Assembly: GCA_028718465.1 (NCBI GenBank)
Contig: JAQULX010000017.1
Coordinates: 1 to 16,053 of the forward strand
Origin: Dehalococcoidales bacterium
GTDB taxonomy: Bacteria > Chloroflexota > Dehalococcoidia > Dehalococcoidales > UBA3254
Direction: 5' to 3'
DNA length: 16,053 nt
Shown: piece by piece, positions 6,388 to 15,733 of the stretch
Layout of the letters: every line of letters begins with the position of its first letter
Numbering within the stretch: the stretch's first letter is position 1
Notes under the pieces: generated by a model
Databases searched by the model: none
Seen by the model: only the letters and a program-made list of their open reading frames with translations
What the model was told of the DNA's origin: nothing
Position numbers and translations under genes: made by a program

Positions 6388-7389
6388 ATGGCCACAATTT
6401 ACTATGATAAGGATGCCAATCTGAAAATCCTGGAGGGAAAAGTCATTGGTATAATCGGTTATGGCAGCCAGGGTCACGCTCATGCCCTGAATTTGCGCGA
6501 TAGCGGATGCAGTGTGATTGTTTCTGATGCCGAAGGGTCTCAGGGCTGGAAAGACGCTAAAAAAGCCAAATTTACCGTCGTGCCGGCCGCCGATCTAGCC
6601 AAGCAGGCGGATATTATCGTCATGCTGGTGCCGGATGCAATCCAAAAGGACGTCTATCATGAGTCTGTCGAGAAAAACTTGAAATCCGGAAAGATGCTCA
6701 TGTTTGCCCACGGCTTCAATATCCATTACGGACAGATCGTTCCTCCCAAAGAGGTGGATGTTACTATGATAGCTCCCAAATCTCCCGGTCATATGGTCCG
6801 CCAGGTATTTACCGAAGGTTCCGGAGCTCCGGCGTTGATTGCTGTGGAGCAGGATGCTTCCGGTAAAGCCAGGGATATCGCTCTGGCTTATGCTAAAGGC
6901 CTGGGATCCGCCCGTGCTGGAGTCCTTGAGACCACCTTCGCAGAAGAAACGGAAACAGACCTTTTCGGCGAGCAAGCGGTCCTGTGCGGCGGTGTTTCCG
7001 AGCTGATCAAGGCCGGGTTTGAGACGCTGGTGATGGCCGGCTATCAACCGGAGATCGCCTATTTCGAATGCCTTCATGAGTTGAAGCTTATTGTGGACCT
7101 TATCTATAAGGGCGGTCTGAACTGGATGCGCTTCTCCATCAGCGATACTGCTGAATACGGAGATTATACTCGCGGTCCGCGGGTGATTAATGAAGATGTC
7201 CGCGCCGAAATGGAAGAGATTCTGGCCGAGATTCAGGACGGACGCTTCGCCAGAGAATGGATCCTGGAAAACCAGGCCGGCCGGCCGGTCTTCAATGCCG
7301 CCAGACGGCAGGAACAGGAACACCTGATCGAGGATGTCGGCAAGGAACTTCGTTCCATGATGTCCTGGTTGAAAGAGGCGAAAAAATAA
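6388..7389 (+). CDS. ilvC: Ketol-acid reductoisomerase (class I)
   Basis: IlvC rearranges and reduces acetolactate or acetohydroxybutyrate to the dihydroxy acids used by IlvD. It has 333 residues, the class I length. The Rossmann motif GYGSQGH (24-30), the segment [12 protein letters not shown] (107-117), and the metal/substrate residues D191 and E195 ([13 protein letters not shown]), E227 and E231 (YFECLHELK) and S252 (SISDTAEYG) are present. Unusually, the loop after the second strand reads [10 protein letters not shown] (45-54), where NADPH enzymes typically read like VGLREGSxSW. The Arg and second Ser that hold the NADPH phosphate are replaced by A48 and G53, and D47 is at the strand end, a pattern expected for NADH. 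AAGGAGG (about 6370-6376) precedes ATG 6388 by 11 nt. Confidence 0.97.
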   Translation: MATIYYDKDANLKILEGKVIGIIGYGSQGHAHALNLRDSGCSVIVSDAEGSQGWKDAKKAKFTVVPAADLAKQADIIVMLVPDAIQKDVYHESVEKNLKSGKMLMFAHGFNIHYGQIVPPKEVDVTMIAPKSPGHMVRQVFTEGSGAPALIAVEQDASGKARDIALAYAKGLGSARAGVLETTFAEETETDLFGEQAVLCGGVSELIKAGFETLVMAGYQPEIAYFECLHELKLIVDLIYKGGLNWMRFSISDTAEYGDYTRGPRVINEDVRAEMEEILAEIQDGRFAREWILENQAGRPVFNAARRQEQEHLIEDVGKELRSMMSWLKEAKK

Positions 7390-7400
7390 CCTGATATCTT

Positions 7401-7423
7401 CCCTCTCCCCTCGCGGGAGAGGG
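7401..7423. repeat. GC-rich palindrome in the ilvC-leuA gap
   Basis: CCCTCTCCC (7401-7409) and GGGAGAGGG (7415-7423) are perfect complements around CTCGC. Palindromes with this CCCTCTCCC/GGGAGAGGG core are familiar as dispersed intergenic repeats in many bacterial genomes, so this may be a REP-like copy. No T run follows on the + strand, so read-through to leuA is expected. Confidence 0.6.
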
Positions 7424-7456
7424 GCATGGTGATGGGGAAACAAAGGGATATGTTTT

Positions 7457-9004
7457 ATGGATAAAGTAATAATATTTGATACGACGCTAAGAGATGGAGA
7501 ACAGGCGGCCGGGGGTTCCCTGAACATCCAGGAGAAGCTGGAAATTGCCAAACAATTGGAAAAGCTGAAAGTAGATGTTATTGAATCCGGTTTCCCGATA
7601 AGCTCTCCGGGTGATTTTGAAGCCGTGAAGTTGATTTCCGAACAGGTGCGCACTCCGATAATTTGCGCTTTGTCTCATGCTAATCCTCAGGCGGTCGATC
7701 GAGCCTGGGAGGCTGTCAAGTATGCCGCCCGCCCGAGGATTCATATCTTCCTTTCTTCTTCCGACATTCACCTGATGCATCAATTGAAGAAGAGCCGGGA
7801 CCAAATTCTGGAAAGTGCCCGGGCTATGGTTGCCAGGGCTAAAAAGTACACCGATGATATTGAGTTTTCACCCATGGATGCCAGCCGCACCAATCCCGAG
7901 TTTATGTATCAAATCCTGACGGCGGTAATCGAAGCCGGGGCCACCACCCTCAATATTCCGGATACGGTCGGCTATGCCATCCCTGAAGAGTGGGGAGAGC
8001 GTATTGACGGCATTTTTAAAAACGTCCCCAATATCGACCGGGCGATTGTTAGCGTGCACTGCCATAACGACCTGGGGCTGGCGGTAGCCAACAGTCTGGA
8101 GGCGGTGCGCCGTGGCGCCCGCCAGGTGGAATGCACTATCAACGGCATCGGAGAGCGGGCCGGCAATGCCTCGATGGAAGAGATCGTCATGGCTATACGG
8201 ACCCGGAAGGACTTTTTCAATCTGAGCACCGGCATCGAGACTACTCAGATTTACAGCACCAGCCGCCTGGTAAGCGAAAAGACCGGTTTTCTGGTACAGC
8301 CGAACAAAGCGATTGTGGGGGCCAACGCCTTCCGTCACCAGTCTGGCATTCATCAGGACGGCGTTATCAAGCTGCCAATTACATACGAGATAATGGACCC
8401 CAAGGATGTGGGTATTAGCGCCAGCAGCCTGGTACTGGGCAAACTAAGCGGCCGTCACGCTTTTAAGGAAAGATTGGCGGAACTGGGTTATAGTCTGGAT
8501 GAAGAAGACCTGAACCGGGCTTTCCAGGCTTTCAAGGATCTGGCTGACAAGAAAAAAGAGGTTACCGATAAAGACATCGAATCGGTCGTTGCCCAGCAAA
8601 AGCGGACTGTATCCGAAGTATATCATCTGGAGATGGTCCAGGTTTCCTGTGGCAACGGGATGCCCACAGCCGCGGTTAGATTGACCGGTCCGGATGGAAA
8701 AAGTCTGGCCGATGCTTCTCTGGGGACTGGTCCGGTAGATGCAGTCTATAAAGCCATTAACCGGATTGTATGTGTGCCTAACAGGCTGACCGAGTTCAGC
8801 GTAAAATCCGTTACCGAAGGAATCGATGCTCAGGGCGAAGTGTTGATCAGGGTTGAAAGCGACGGTGTGACCTATACTGGCCGCGGCGCCGATACGGATA
8901 TTATCATTGCCAGCGCCAGGGCTTACATGAATGCTCTCAACCGACTTTTATTTGCCAATAAAGCCGCTGCGGAGCGAAGCAGCGTAAAGGGGAGCGATGC
9001 CTGA
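7457..9004 (+). CDS. leuA: 2-Isopropylmalate synthase
   Basis: LeuA condenses acetyl-CoA with 2-oxoisovalerate, the committed step to leucine. The protein is 515 residues, typical of the LeuA form with an allosteric domain. The TIM barrel opens with DTTLRDGEQ (8-16) and ESGFP (43-47), and has the metal ligands H201 and H203 in [12 protein letters not shown] and the segment [14 protein letters not shown] (229-242). [11 protein letters not shown] follows in the middle subdomain, and the C-terminal part (about 385-500) is the leucine-binding regulatory domain ([39 protein letters not shown]). The ESGFP segment separates it from CimA (EGGWPGSNPKD) encoded later in the same operon. The ATG has a modest AAAGGGA upstream. 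Its TGA overlaps the next start in an ATGA arrangement. Confidence 0.94.
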   Translation: MDKVIIFDTTLRDGEQAAGGSLNIQEKLEIAKQLEKLKVDVIESGFPISSPGDFEAVKLISEQVRTPIICALSHANPQAVDRAWEAVKYAARPRIHIFLSSSDIHLMHQLKKSRDQILESARAMVARAKKYTDDIEFSPMDASRTNPEFMYQILTAVIEAGATTLNIPDTVGYAIPEEWGERIDGIFKNVPNIDRAIVSVHCHNDLGLAVANSLEAVRRGARQVECTINGIGERAGNASMEEIVMAIRTRKDFFNLSTGIETTQIYSTSRLVSEKTGFLVQPNKAIVGANAFRHQSGIHQDGVIKLPITYEIMDPKDVGISASSLVLGKLSGRHAFKERLAELGYSLDEEDLNRAFQAFKDLADKKKEVTDKDIESVVAQQKRTVSEVYHLEMVQVSCGNGMPTAAVRLTGPDGKSLADASLGTGPVDAVYKAINRIVCVPNRLTEFSVKSVTEGIDAQGEVLIRVESDGVTYTGRGADTDIIIASARAYMNALNRLLFANKAAAERSSVKGSDA

Positions 9005-9405
9005 TGCCTCCGGAATTAGAAATGTCCCTGCGCCTCCTCCTGGCGGCAGCCCTGGGAGCGGCGATCGGCATTCAACGTGAAATAATCGGTAAACCGGCGG
9101 GTTTGCGTACCCATATGCTGATTGCGATCGGCGCTGCCATGTTTACCGTGATTTCCATATATGGGTTTTTTGGTGCGGTTGATCCTTCCAGGGTGGCTGC
9201 GGGGGTAGTAGCCGGGGTTGGGTTTTTAGGGGCAGGAGCAATTATATTTCGCTCTCAGGAAGGCTATGTCACCGGCCTTACTACGGCCGCTACTATTTGG
9301 GTGACGGCAGGTATAGGTATGGCGGCGGGAAGCGGCCTGTATATCGCTTCGGCGGTTGTCACCGCTCTGGCGCTGGCAGTTTTATTTATACCTCATATCA
9401 AGTGA
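9004..9405 (+). CDS. MgtC/SapB-family membrane protein (short)
   Basis: This 133-residue protein is almost wholly hydrophobic, with about four to five membrane segments (roughly 7-24, 36-54, 62-84, 91-110, 112-131). It matches the MgtC/SapB family: LLLAAALGAAIGIQRE, KPAGLRTHMLIAIGAA, VAAGVVAGVGFLGAGAIIF and VTGLTTAATIWVTAGIGMAAG are typical. Full-length MgtC proteins have an extra C-terminal cytoplasmic domain of around 80-90 residues that is absent here, so this is the short SapB-like form. The family is linked to growth in low magnesium and to membrane energetics, but the biochemical activity is unresolved. Its ATG overlaps the leuA stop (ATGA), so it is expressed with the operon. Why an ion-homeostasis-type protein is co-made with leucine enzymes is unclear. 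Confidence 0.88.
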   Translation: MPPELEMSLRLLLAAALGAAIGIQREIIGKPAGLRTHMLIAIGAAMFTVISIYGFFGAVDPSRVAAGVVAGVGFLGAGAIIFRSQEGYVTGLTTAATIWVTAGIGMAAGSGLYIASAVVTALALAVLFIPHIK

Positions 9406-9414
9406 AGGGGACAA

Positions 9415-9552
9415 ATGTTTGCAGAGATAAGGCCAGAGTATGGTGCCTGCCATAATATTAAAGCGGTGACCCTTCCAGGACAACAGAAAAGGAATACAGG
9501 CTGCATGAAAAGCAGATTCGACTTTCTACCGGAGGATGGTTTATACAGATGA
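9415..9552 (+). CDS. Possible 45-residue small protein before leuC
   Basis: The gap between the MgtC-like gene and leuC is filled by a 45-codon ORF. Its ATG (9415) follows AAGGGG (9405-9410) at good spacing, and its stop TGA (9550-9552) overlaps the leuC ATG (9549). The peptide is mixed in character (begins [16 protein letters not shown], ends FLPEDGLYR), has two Cys, no membrane segment and no resemblance to a known family. It is not rich in Leu, Val or Ile, so it is not a leader peptide of the ilv type. The ribosome site and the exact overlap favour real translation, perhaps to couple leuC, but an ORF of this length can arise by chance. Confidence 0.4.
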   Translation: MFAEIRPEYGACHNIKAVTLPGQQKRNTGCMKSRFDFLPEDGLYR

Positions 9553-10799
9553 TGACTATAGCTGAAAAGATACTGGCAGCACACGCGGGAAAAACGAAGG
9601 TCAGCGCCGGCGAATTTATAAACTGTAAGGTTGATATGGTGCTGTCCAATGATGTTACAGCACCTATCGCTATACGGGAATTTCGAAAGCTCGGGGTGAA
9701 GGTGTTCGATCCCCGGAAAGTGGTCATGGTTCCCGACCATTTTGTGCCGAACAAGGATATCAACTCTGCAGAACAGGCCAAACTGATGCGGGAATTCGCC
9801 CGTGAGCAGGGCATTGTTTATTTCGATATCGGAGAGACCGGTATTGAGCATGTCCTGCTGCCGGAGAAAGGTCTGGTCTTGCCCGGAGATGTCGTGGTAG
9901 GCGCTGATTCCCATACCTGCACTTACGGTGCGGTAGGAGCTTTTGCTACCGGTATGGGCTCCACTGATATCGCCATGGCGATGGCCACCGGAGATGTCTG
10001 GATGAAAGTGCCTCCGACTATTAAGTTCGTTTTTAGCGGCAATTTGAAAAAATGGGTGAGCGGCAAGGACCTGATTCTTTATACTATCGGTCAGATCGGG
10101 GTGGACGGAGCGCTGTATGCCTCGATGGAATTCTCCGGAGAAGCCATCGAGGCTTTACCCATGAGCGGCCGCTTCACTATAGCCAATATGGCTATTGAAG
10201 CCGGAGCCAAGGCCGGTCTATTTAAAGTTGACGCCAAAACACTGGAGTATGTTAAGCCCCGGGCCCGTCGGCAATATACGGCATATGAACCGGACGAAGG
10301 CGCGGAATACGCCCAGGTATTTGACTGGGACGCCTCGCAGATCGAACCCCAGGTTGCTGCTCCGCATCTTCCCTCTAACGTAAAGCCGGTCAGCCATTTC
10401 AACCAGGTCGAGATCGATCAGTCGGTTATTGGAAGCTGCACTAACGGCCGGCTGGATGACTTGCAGGTGGCGGCGGCCATATTGAAAGGAAAAAAGGTGA
10501 ATCCCCGTGTCCGCTGCATCGTCCTGCCCGGTACCCAGGAAATCTACCTTGAGGCCATGAGGCAGGGTCTGCTGGAAATATTTGTTAAGGCTGGAGCCGC
10601 TGTCAGCACGCCTACCTGCGGCCCCTGTCTGGGCGGCCATATGGGAGTCCTGGCAGCCGGTGAAAAGGCTGTTTCCACGACTAATCGCAACTTTGTTGGG
10701 CGGATGGGAAGCCCCAAGTCTGAGGTCTATTTGGCTAATCCCGCCGTAGCCGCGGCCAGCGCTATTGCCGGACGAATCGTCTCGCCGGAGGACATTTAA
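9549..10799 (+). CDS. leuC: 3-Isopropylmalate dehydratase, large subunit
   Basis: LeuC with LeuD isomerises 2-isopropylmalate to 3-isopropylmalate, and the same enzyme probably acts on citramalate in the isoleucine branch. It is an aconitase-family protein of 416 residues, closer to the short archaeal-type/HacA-like LeuC than to the roughly 465-residue E. coli form. The [4Fe-4S] ligands are C297 ([13 protein letters not shown]), C357 and C360 ([16 protein letters not shown]). Other marks are [23 protein letters not shown] (118-140) and [20 protein letters not shown] near the C-terminus. The ATG at 9549 has GGAGG (9531-9535) 13 nt upstream; the adjacent ATG at 9552 is an alternative. The stop overlaps the following DsrE-family start by one base. 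Confidence 0.95.
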   Translation: MMTIAEKILAAHAGKTKVSAGEFINCKVDMVLSNDVTAPIAIREFRKLGVKVFDPRKVVMVPDHFVPNKDINSAEQAKLMREFAREQGIVYFDIGETGIEHVLLPEKGLVLPGDVVVGADSHTCTYGAVGAFATGMGSTDIAMAMATGDVWMKVPPTIKFVFSGNLKKWVSGKDLILYTIGQIGVDGALYASMEFSGEAIEALPMSGRFTIANMAIEAGAKAGLFKVDAKTLEYVKPRARRQYTAYEPDEGAEYAQVFDWDASQIEPQVAAPHLPSNVKPVSHFNQVEIDQSVIGSCTNGRLDDLQVAAAILKGKKVNPRVRCIVLPGTQEIYLEAMRQGLLEIFVKAGAAVSTPTCGPCLGGHMGVLAAGEKAVSTTNRNFVGRMGSPKSEVYLANPAVAAASAIAGRIVSPEDI

Positions 10800-11119
10800 T
10801 GAAACTGGGTATCGTGGTCTATTCTAATGACCCTGAGACAGTTTGGAATGCCTTTCGCCTGGCCAATTTTTCCCTTCAATTTGGTGACCTGGTGAAGATG
10901 TTTATGATCGGCAGGGGCGTGGAATTTGAATCAATCGGGAATACCCGGTTTAATATCAGTGAGCAGGTAGAAAGCTATCTGGCGGACAAGGGCCCGGTCT
11001 ATGTTTGCGGGACCTGTTTGCAGATGCGCAAGATGGAGCCGTCCGGGCTGTATAATGTAGCTACCTTAAAAGATTTACGGGAGATCATCGCCGAAAGCGA
11101 AAAAGTAGTTAGCTTCTAG
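10799..11119 (+). CDS. DsrE-family small protein
   Basis: This 106-residue protein resembles the DsrE/DsrF/TusD fold: a beta-strand start (KLGIVVYSND), a helix, DLVKMFMIGRGVE, and the segment GPVYVCGTCLQMRKM with C70 and C73 in a CGTC motif. DsrE-like proteins often bind or relay sulfur through a cysteine, but many members have no known role. Its ATG overlaps the leuC stop (TAATG) with GGAGG (10787-10791) just upstream, and it is followed by leuD after 45 bp, so it sits between the two subunits of an iron-sulfur enzyme. A role in cluster or sulfur supply to LeuC, or redox control, is a reasonable guess from context only. Confidence 0.8.
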   Translation: MKLGIVVYSNDPETVWNAFRLANFSLQFGDLVKMFMIGRGVEFESIGNTRFNISEQVESYLADKGPVYVCGTCLQMRKMEPSGLYNVATLKDLREIIAESEKVVSF

Positions 11120-11164
11120 GCAAGAGTATATCGAAAAGAAGAATCAGGCCATAAGGAGATAAGT

Positions 11165-11668
11165 ATGGTACTCAAAGGTCAGGCCCATAAATATGGCGCC
11201 AATGTCGATACGGATGTGATTATCCCGGCTCGCTATCTGAACGTATCGGAGCCGTCGGAATTAGCCATGCACTGTATGGAAGATATTGATCCCGAATTTG
11301 TCAAAAAGATGAAAAATGGGGACATCATTGTTGCCGGCGCCAACTTCGGCTGCGGCTCCTCCCGTGAACATGCTCCGCTGTCTATCAAATCAGCAGGCGT
11401 GTCCTGTGTTATTGCCAGCAGCTTCGCTCGCATTTTTTTTCGCAACGCTATCAACATCGGTCTTCCGCTTCTGGAATGCGCTGAGTGTGTGGAAAAAATC
11501 AAAAGCGGCGATACACTGGAGGTTGACCTCTCCAGCGGTAAAATAGTAAATTTATCCAGTGGTCAGGTTTTCACCGCCAAACCTTATCCGGAATTTATGG
11601 CAGAGCTTATTAATGCCGGCGGTCTGGTTGAATATACCAGGAATAGATTAGCGAAAAGGAGTATTTAA
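11165..11668 (+). CDS. leuD: 3-Isopropylmalate dehydratase, small subunit
   Basis: LeuD is the swivelling domain partner of LeuC. The 167-residue length matches the short archaeal-type small subunit. Signatures are [16 protein letters not shown] at the N-terminus and [18 protein letters not shown] in the middle, followed by [19 protein letters not shown]. The ATG follows TAAGGAGAT (about 11152-11160). Codons for RIFFR contain a run of eight T, a place to check for frameshift errors, but the frame is intact. leuB starts one base after the stop codon. Confidence 0.95.
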   Translation: MVLKGQAHKYGANVDTDVIIPARYLNVSEPSELAMHCMEDIDPEFVKKMKNGDIIVAGANFGCGSSREHAPLSIKSAGVSCVIASSFARIFFRNAINIGLPLLECAECVEKIKSGDTLEVDLSSGKIVNLSSGQVFTAKPYPEFMAELINAGGLVEYTRNRLAKRSI

Positions 11669-11669
11669 G

Positions 11670-12770
11670 TTGAAATTCAAACTCGCAGTATTGCCCGGTG
11701 ACGGCATCGGTCCAGATGTTATGAAAGAGGGCATAAAAGTTCTCGAAACAGTGGGAAAGAAATTCGGACACAGCTTCGAGCTAACCAGCGGTCTCATCGG
11801 CGGAGTCGCTATTGCTGCTGAAGGGACGGCTTTATCGGAAGATACTTTAAAGATGTGCAGCACGAAAGATGCCGTGCTGTTTGGCGCGGTAGGCGATCCA
11901 AGGTATGATGATCCTCAGGGAAAAGTCAGGCCGGAGGACGGTATCCTGGACATTCGTAAGGGATTGGGCCTGTTTGCTAATTTGCGCCCGGTGAAATTAT
12001 TCCCGCATCTGATCGATTCTACCCCCATTAAGCCGGAAATCGTTAAGGGTACCGACTTCATGGTTGTCCGTGAGCTGACCGGAGGCCTTTATTTCGGCCG
12101 CCCGAAACGGCAGTGGACGACCACCCGCGGCCGCCGGGCAGTGGACACGATGGCTTATTCCGAAGTTGAGATCGAGAGGATTGTCCGTGTCGGCTTTGAG
12201 ATGGCGCGTAAACGCCGCAAGAAGTTGACCTCCGTAGATAAAGCCAATGTGCTTCAGTCATCCCGCCTCTGGCGGCAGGTCACGTCCGAAGTAGCCAGGG
12301 ACTACCCGGATATCGCGCTTGACAACATGCTTATCGATACCTGTTCCATGCGGTTTATCCAAAATCCGACCTACTTTGATGTGGTGGTAACCGAGAATAC
12401 GTTTGGCGATATCATCACCGATGAGGCTTCCACACTGACCGGGTCCATGGGTATGATGCCGTCTGCCAGTATTGCCGGGGTTCCCAGAGCCGGGGCGCGG
12501 ACAATGGGTCTGTATGAGCCCATCCACGGCAGTGCTCCCAAGTACGCCGGGCTGAATAAGACTAACCCTATTGCCACCATTCTGAGTGTGGCGATGATGA
12601 TGCGCTATTCCCTGGCACTTGATAAAGAAGCCCAGATAATTGAAGATGCCGTTAATGACGTTCTGGATGACGGCACTCGTACCTATGATATTATGGCCGA
12701 GGGCTGCACCCTGGTAGGAACGAGAGAGATGGGCGACGCAATCACTAACAGGATCAAGGACCTGGCTTGA
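11670..12770 (+). CDS. leuB: 3-Isopropylmalate dehydrogenase
   Basis: LeuB oxidises and decarboxylates 3-isopropylmalate to 2-oxoisocaproate, and probably 3-methylmalate to 2-oxobutyrate in the CimA route. The protein is 366 residues, typical. Signatures are LPGDGIGPDVMKEG at the N-terminus, NLRPVKLFP, VRELTGGLYFGRP (133-145), the substrate-side SVDKANVLQSSRLWR with K191, the metal residues D223, D247 and D251 (TFGDIITDEASTLTGSMGMMPSAS), and EPIHGSAPKYAGLNKTNPIATILS. The start is TTG at 11670: the first in-frame ATG would remove the GDGIGP strand, and AAAAGGA lies about 10 nt before TTG. It begins one base after leuD. Confidence 0.96.
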   Translation: MKFKLAVLPGDGIGPDVMKEGIKVLETVGKKFGHSFELTSGLIGGVAIAAEGTALSEDTLKMCSTKDAVLFGAVGDPRYDDPQGKVRPEDGILDIRKGLGLFANLRPVKLFPHLIDSTPIKPEIVKGTDFMVVRELTGGLYFGRPKRQWTTTRGRRAVDTMAYSEVEIERIVRVGFEMARKRRKKLTSVDKANVLQSSRLWRQVTSEVARDYPDIALDNMLIDTCSMRFIQNPTYFDVVVTENTFGDIITDEASTLTGSMGMMPSASIAGVPRAGARTMGLYEPIHGSAPKYAGLNKTNPIATILSVAMMMRYSLALDKEAQIIEDAVNDVLDDGTRTYDIMAEGCTLVGTREMGDAITNRIKDLA

Positions 12771-12794
12771 GTTTAAGTTTATTGAGGTTATACG

Positions 12795-14387
<1,593 letters not shown>

Positions 14388-14437
14388 ACCTCGATCTGCT
14401 CAGGACCGGTTTCAGGAAGTGAAAGCGATCACCGGAA

Positions 14438-14460
14438 AAGTCGGAATGGATTTCCGGCTT
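14438..14460 (+). terminator. Hairpin after cimA, possible weak terminator
   Basis: AAGTCGGAA (14438-14446) pairs with TTCCGGCTT (14452-14460), nine pairs with one G-T, around a 5-nt loop. A partly alternative pairing CCGGAAA/TTTCCGG (14432-14438/14451-14457) is also possible. It lies 50 bp after the cimA stop, a natural operon end, but no T run follows, so it would be a weak or factor-dependent terminator, or a 3'-end stabiliser. Confidence 0.35.
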
Positions 14461-14470
14461 CTATAAGGTG

Positions 14471-14486
14471 TATTATTCAAATAATA
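14471..14486. promoter_or_regulatory. AT-rich palindrome upstream of acyl-CoA dehydrogenase
   Basis: TATTATT and AATAATA form a perfect 7-bp inverted repeat with a 2-bp spacer (CA). It is 36 bp before the start of the first acyl-CoA dehydrogenase gene, a place where a repressor site would overlap a promoter. No clear -35/-10 pair is seen. No regulator gene is in the window. Confidence 0.3.
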
Positions 14487-14521
14487 GTCGGGCATAGTTT
14501 AACAAAAGAAGGTGAAAAGAG

Positions 14522-15703
14522 ATGGATTTCGGATTCACCCCCTGGGAAGAGGCTTTCCGCAAGGAAGTCGTTAAGTTCATTCAGGATGAGTTCCCGCCGG
14601 AGTTAAGATGGAAATTCGCCTGTTCCTTCTCTCCCGCTTCGCTCAGCCATGAAGGCGAGGAGTGGGAGTTTGTTGAATCAATGCGCCGTAAAATTGCCGC
14701 AAAAGGATGGCTGATTCTGAGCTGGCCGGAGGAGTACGGCGGTCAGAATGACCCTGTCCTGCAAAATATCGTTTTTGAAGAGTTATTGGGTTACAATTGC
14801 CCGGGTATTGACCATATAGGCGTCACCTTTTTTGCTCCCACTCTTTTGCGCTTTGGTAGCGAGGAGCAGAAGAAAAAGTACCTGCCCGGCATCGCCCGGG
14901 GAGAAACCCGCTGGTGTGAGTTGCTCAGTGAGCCGGACAATGGATCAGACCTGGCGGGCTTGAAAACGATGGCCGTTCAGGACGGTGACCACTATATTAT
15001 CAACGGACAGAAGACCTGGACCAGCGGCGCTCATAAAGCTGATATGGGGTTTATCCTGGTCCGCACCGACCCCGGTCTGGCCAGGCATAAAGGTCTGAGC
15101 TACTTCCTGCTTGATATGAAAACTCCGGGCATCAGTGTGAGGCCTTTGATCAATATGGTGGGTGAGCATGACTTTAATGAGGTCTTCCTGGATAATGTCC
15201 GTGTACCGGCTGCCAATATGGTAGGCGGACCTAACAAGGGCTGGTATGTCACTATGATGACCCTGGACTTCGAGCGTTACTCTCATATGCTGTACCCTTC
15301 GGTACGGGGCTATCTGGAACGTCTGGCGGAGTATGCGCAGCAGAACGGGATGCCGCTTGACCAGAGCCAGAGAAGACGCTGGTCCCAGCTATTGGCCGAA
15401 TGTGAAATGGCCCGGCTGATCCATTACCGCGCCATGGAGTTCGTCGCTAAAGGCGCTCCCTCTACTTATGAGGTGGCTATAGACAAGATGTTCAACTGCG
15501 AGTTGGCCCAGAGGGCTGCTGAGTTCGCTATTGAAGTCCTGGGGCCCTGCGGCGGGCTGCGCAAGGGTTCAAAATATGCTCCTTTTAACGGATGGCCTTC
15601 TTTCTACTATCTCGATACCCCGTGCTATACCATGATGGGCGGGACTTCCGAAATAGACCGCAATGTGATTGCTATCCAGGGCTTGGGGTTGCCCAATGCC
15701 TGA
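14522..15703 (+). CDS. Acyl-CoA dehydrogenase family protein
   Basis: This 393-residue protein has the FAD-dependent acyl-CoA dehydrogenase fold: an N-terminal helical domain with GWLILSWPEEYGG (62-74), a beta domain with CELLSEPDNGSDLAGLKTMA (132-151), INGQKTWTSGAHKADMG (160-176) and GEHDFNEVFLDNVRVP, and a C-terminal helical domain ending CYTMMGGTSEIDRNVIAIQ. At the site of the catalytic Glu of medium-chain enzymes (EGTS) there is G373. E251 (LDFERYSHML) is at the place used by isovaleryl- and long-chain-type enzymes and could be the base. Such proteins often pair with a second family member in a heteromer, and a second one starts 30 bp downstream. The substrate cannot be read from the sequence. 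AAGGTG lies about 8 nt before the ATG. Confidence 0.9.
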   Translation: MDFGFTPWEEAFRKEVVKFIQDEFPPELRWKFACSFSPASLSHEGEEWEFVESMRRKIAAKGWLILSWPEEYGGQNDPVLQNIVFEELLGYNCPGIDHIGVTFFAPTLLRFGSEEQKKKYLPGIARGETRWCELLSEPDNGSDLAGLKTMAVQDGDHYIINGQKTWTSGAHKADMGFILVRTDPGLARHKGLSYFLLDMKTPGISVRPLINMVGEHDFNEVFLDNVRVPAANMVGGPNKGWYVTMMTLDFERYSHMLYPSVRGYLERLAEYAQQNGMPLDQSQRRRWSQLLAECEMARLIHYRAMEFVAKGAPSTYEVAIDKMFNCELAQRAAEFAIEVLGPCGGLRKGSKYAPFNGWPSFYYLDTPCYTMMGGTSEIDRNVIAIQGLGLPNA

Positions 15704-15733
15704 TTCAGGTATTTTAAAGGGGGGAGTTTCTGT

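Noticed and set aside
6595..7653. Long open frame on the - strand (352 codons) across ilvC and the leuA start
   Set aside because: It is antisense to two clear genes, has no family resemblance, crosses the ilvC-leuA gap by chance and reflects the codon bias of the + strand genes.
11431..11442. Run of eight T in leuD as a programmed frameshift site
   Set aside because: The zero frame gives a complete, normal-length LeuD; nothing suggests that a shifted product is needed.
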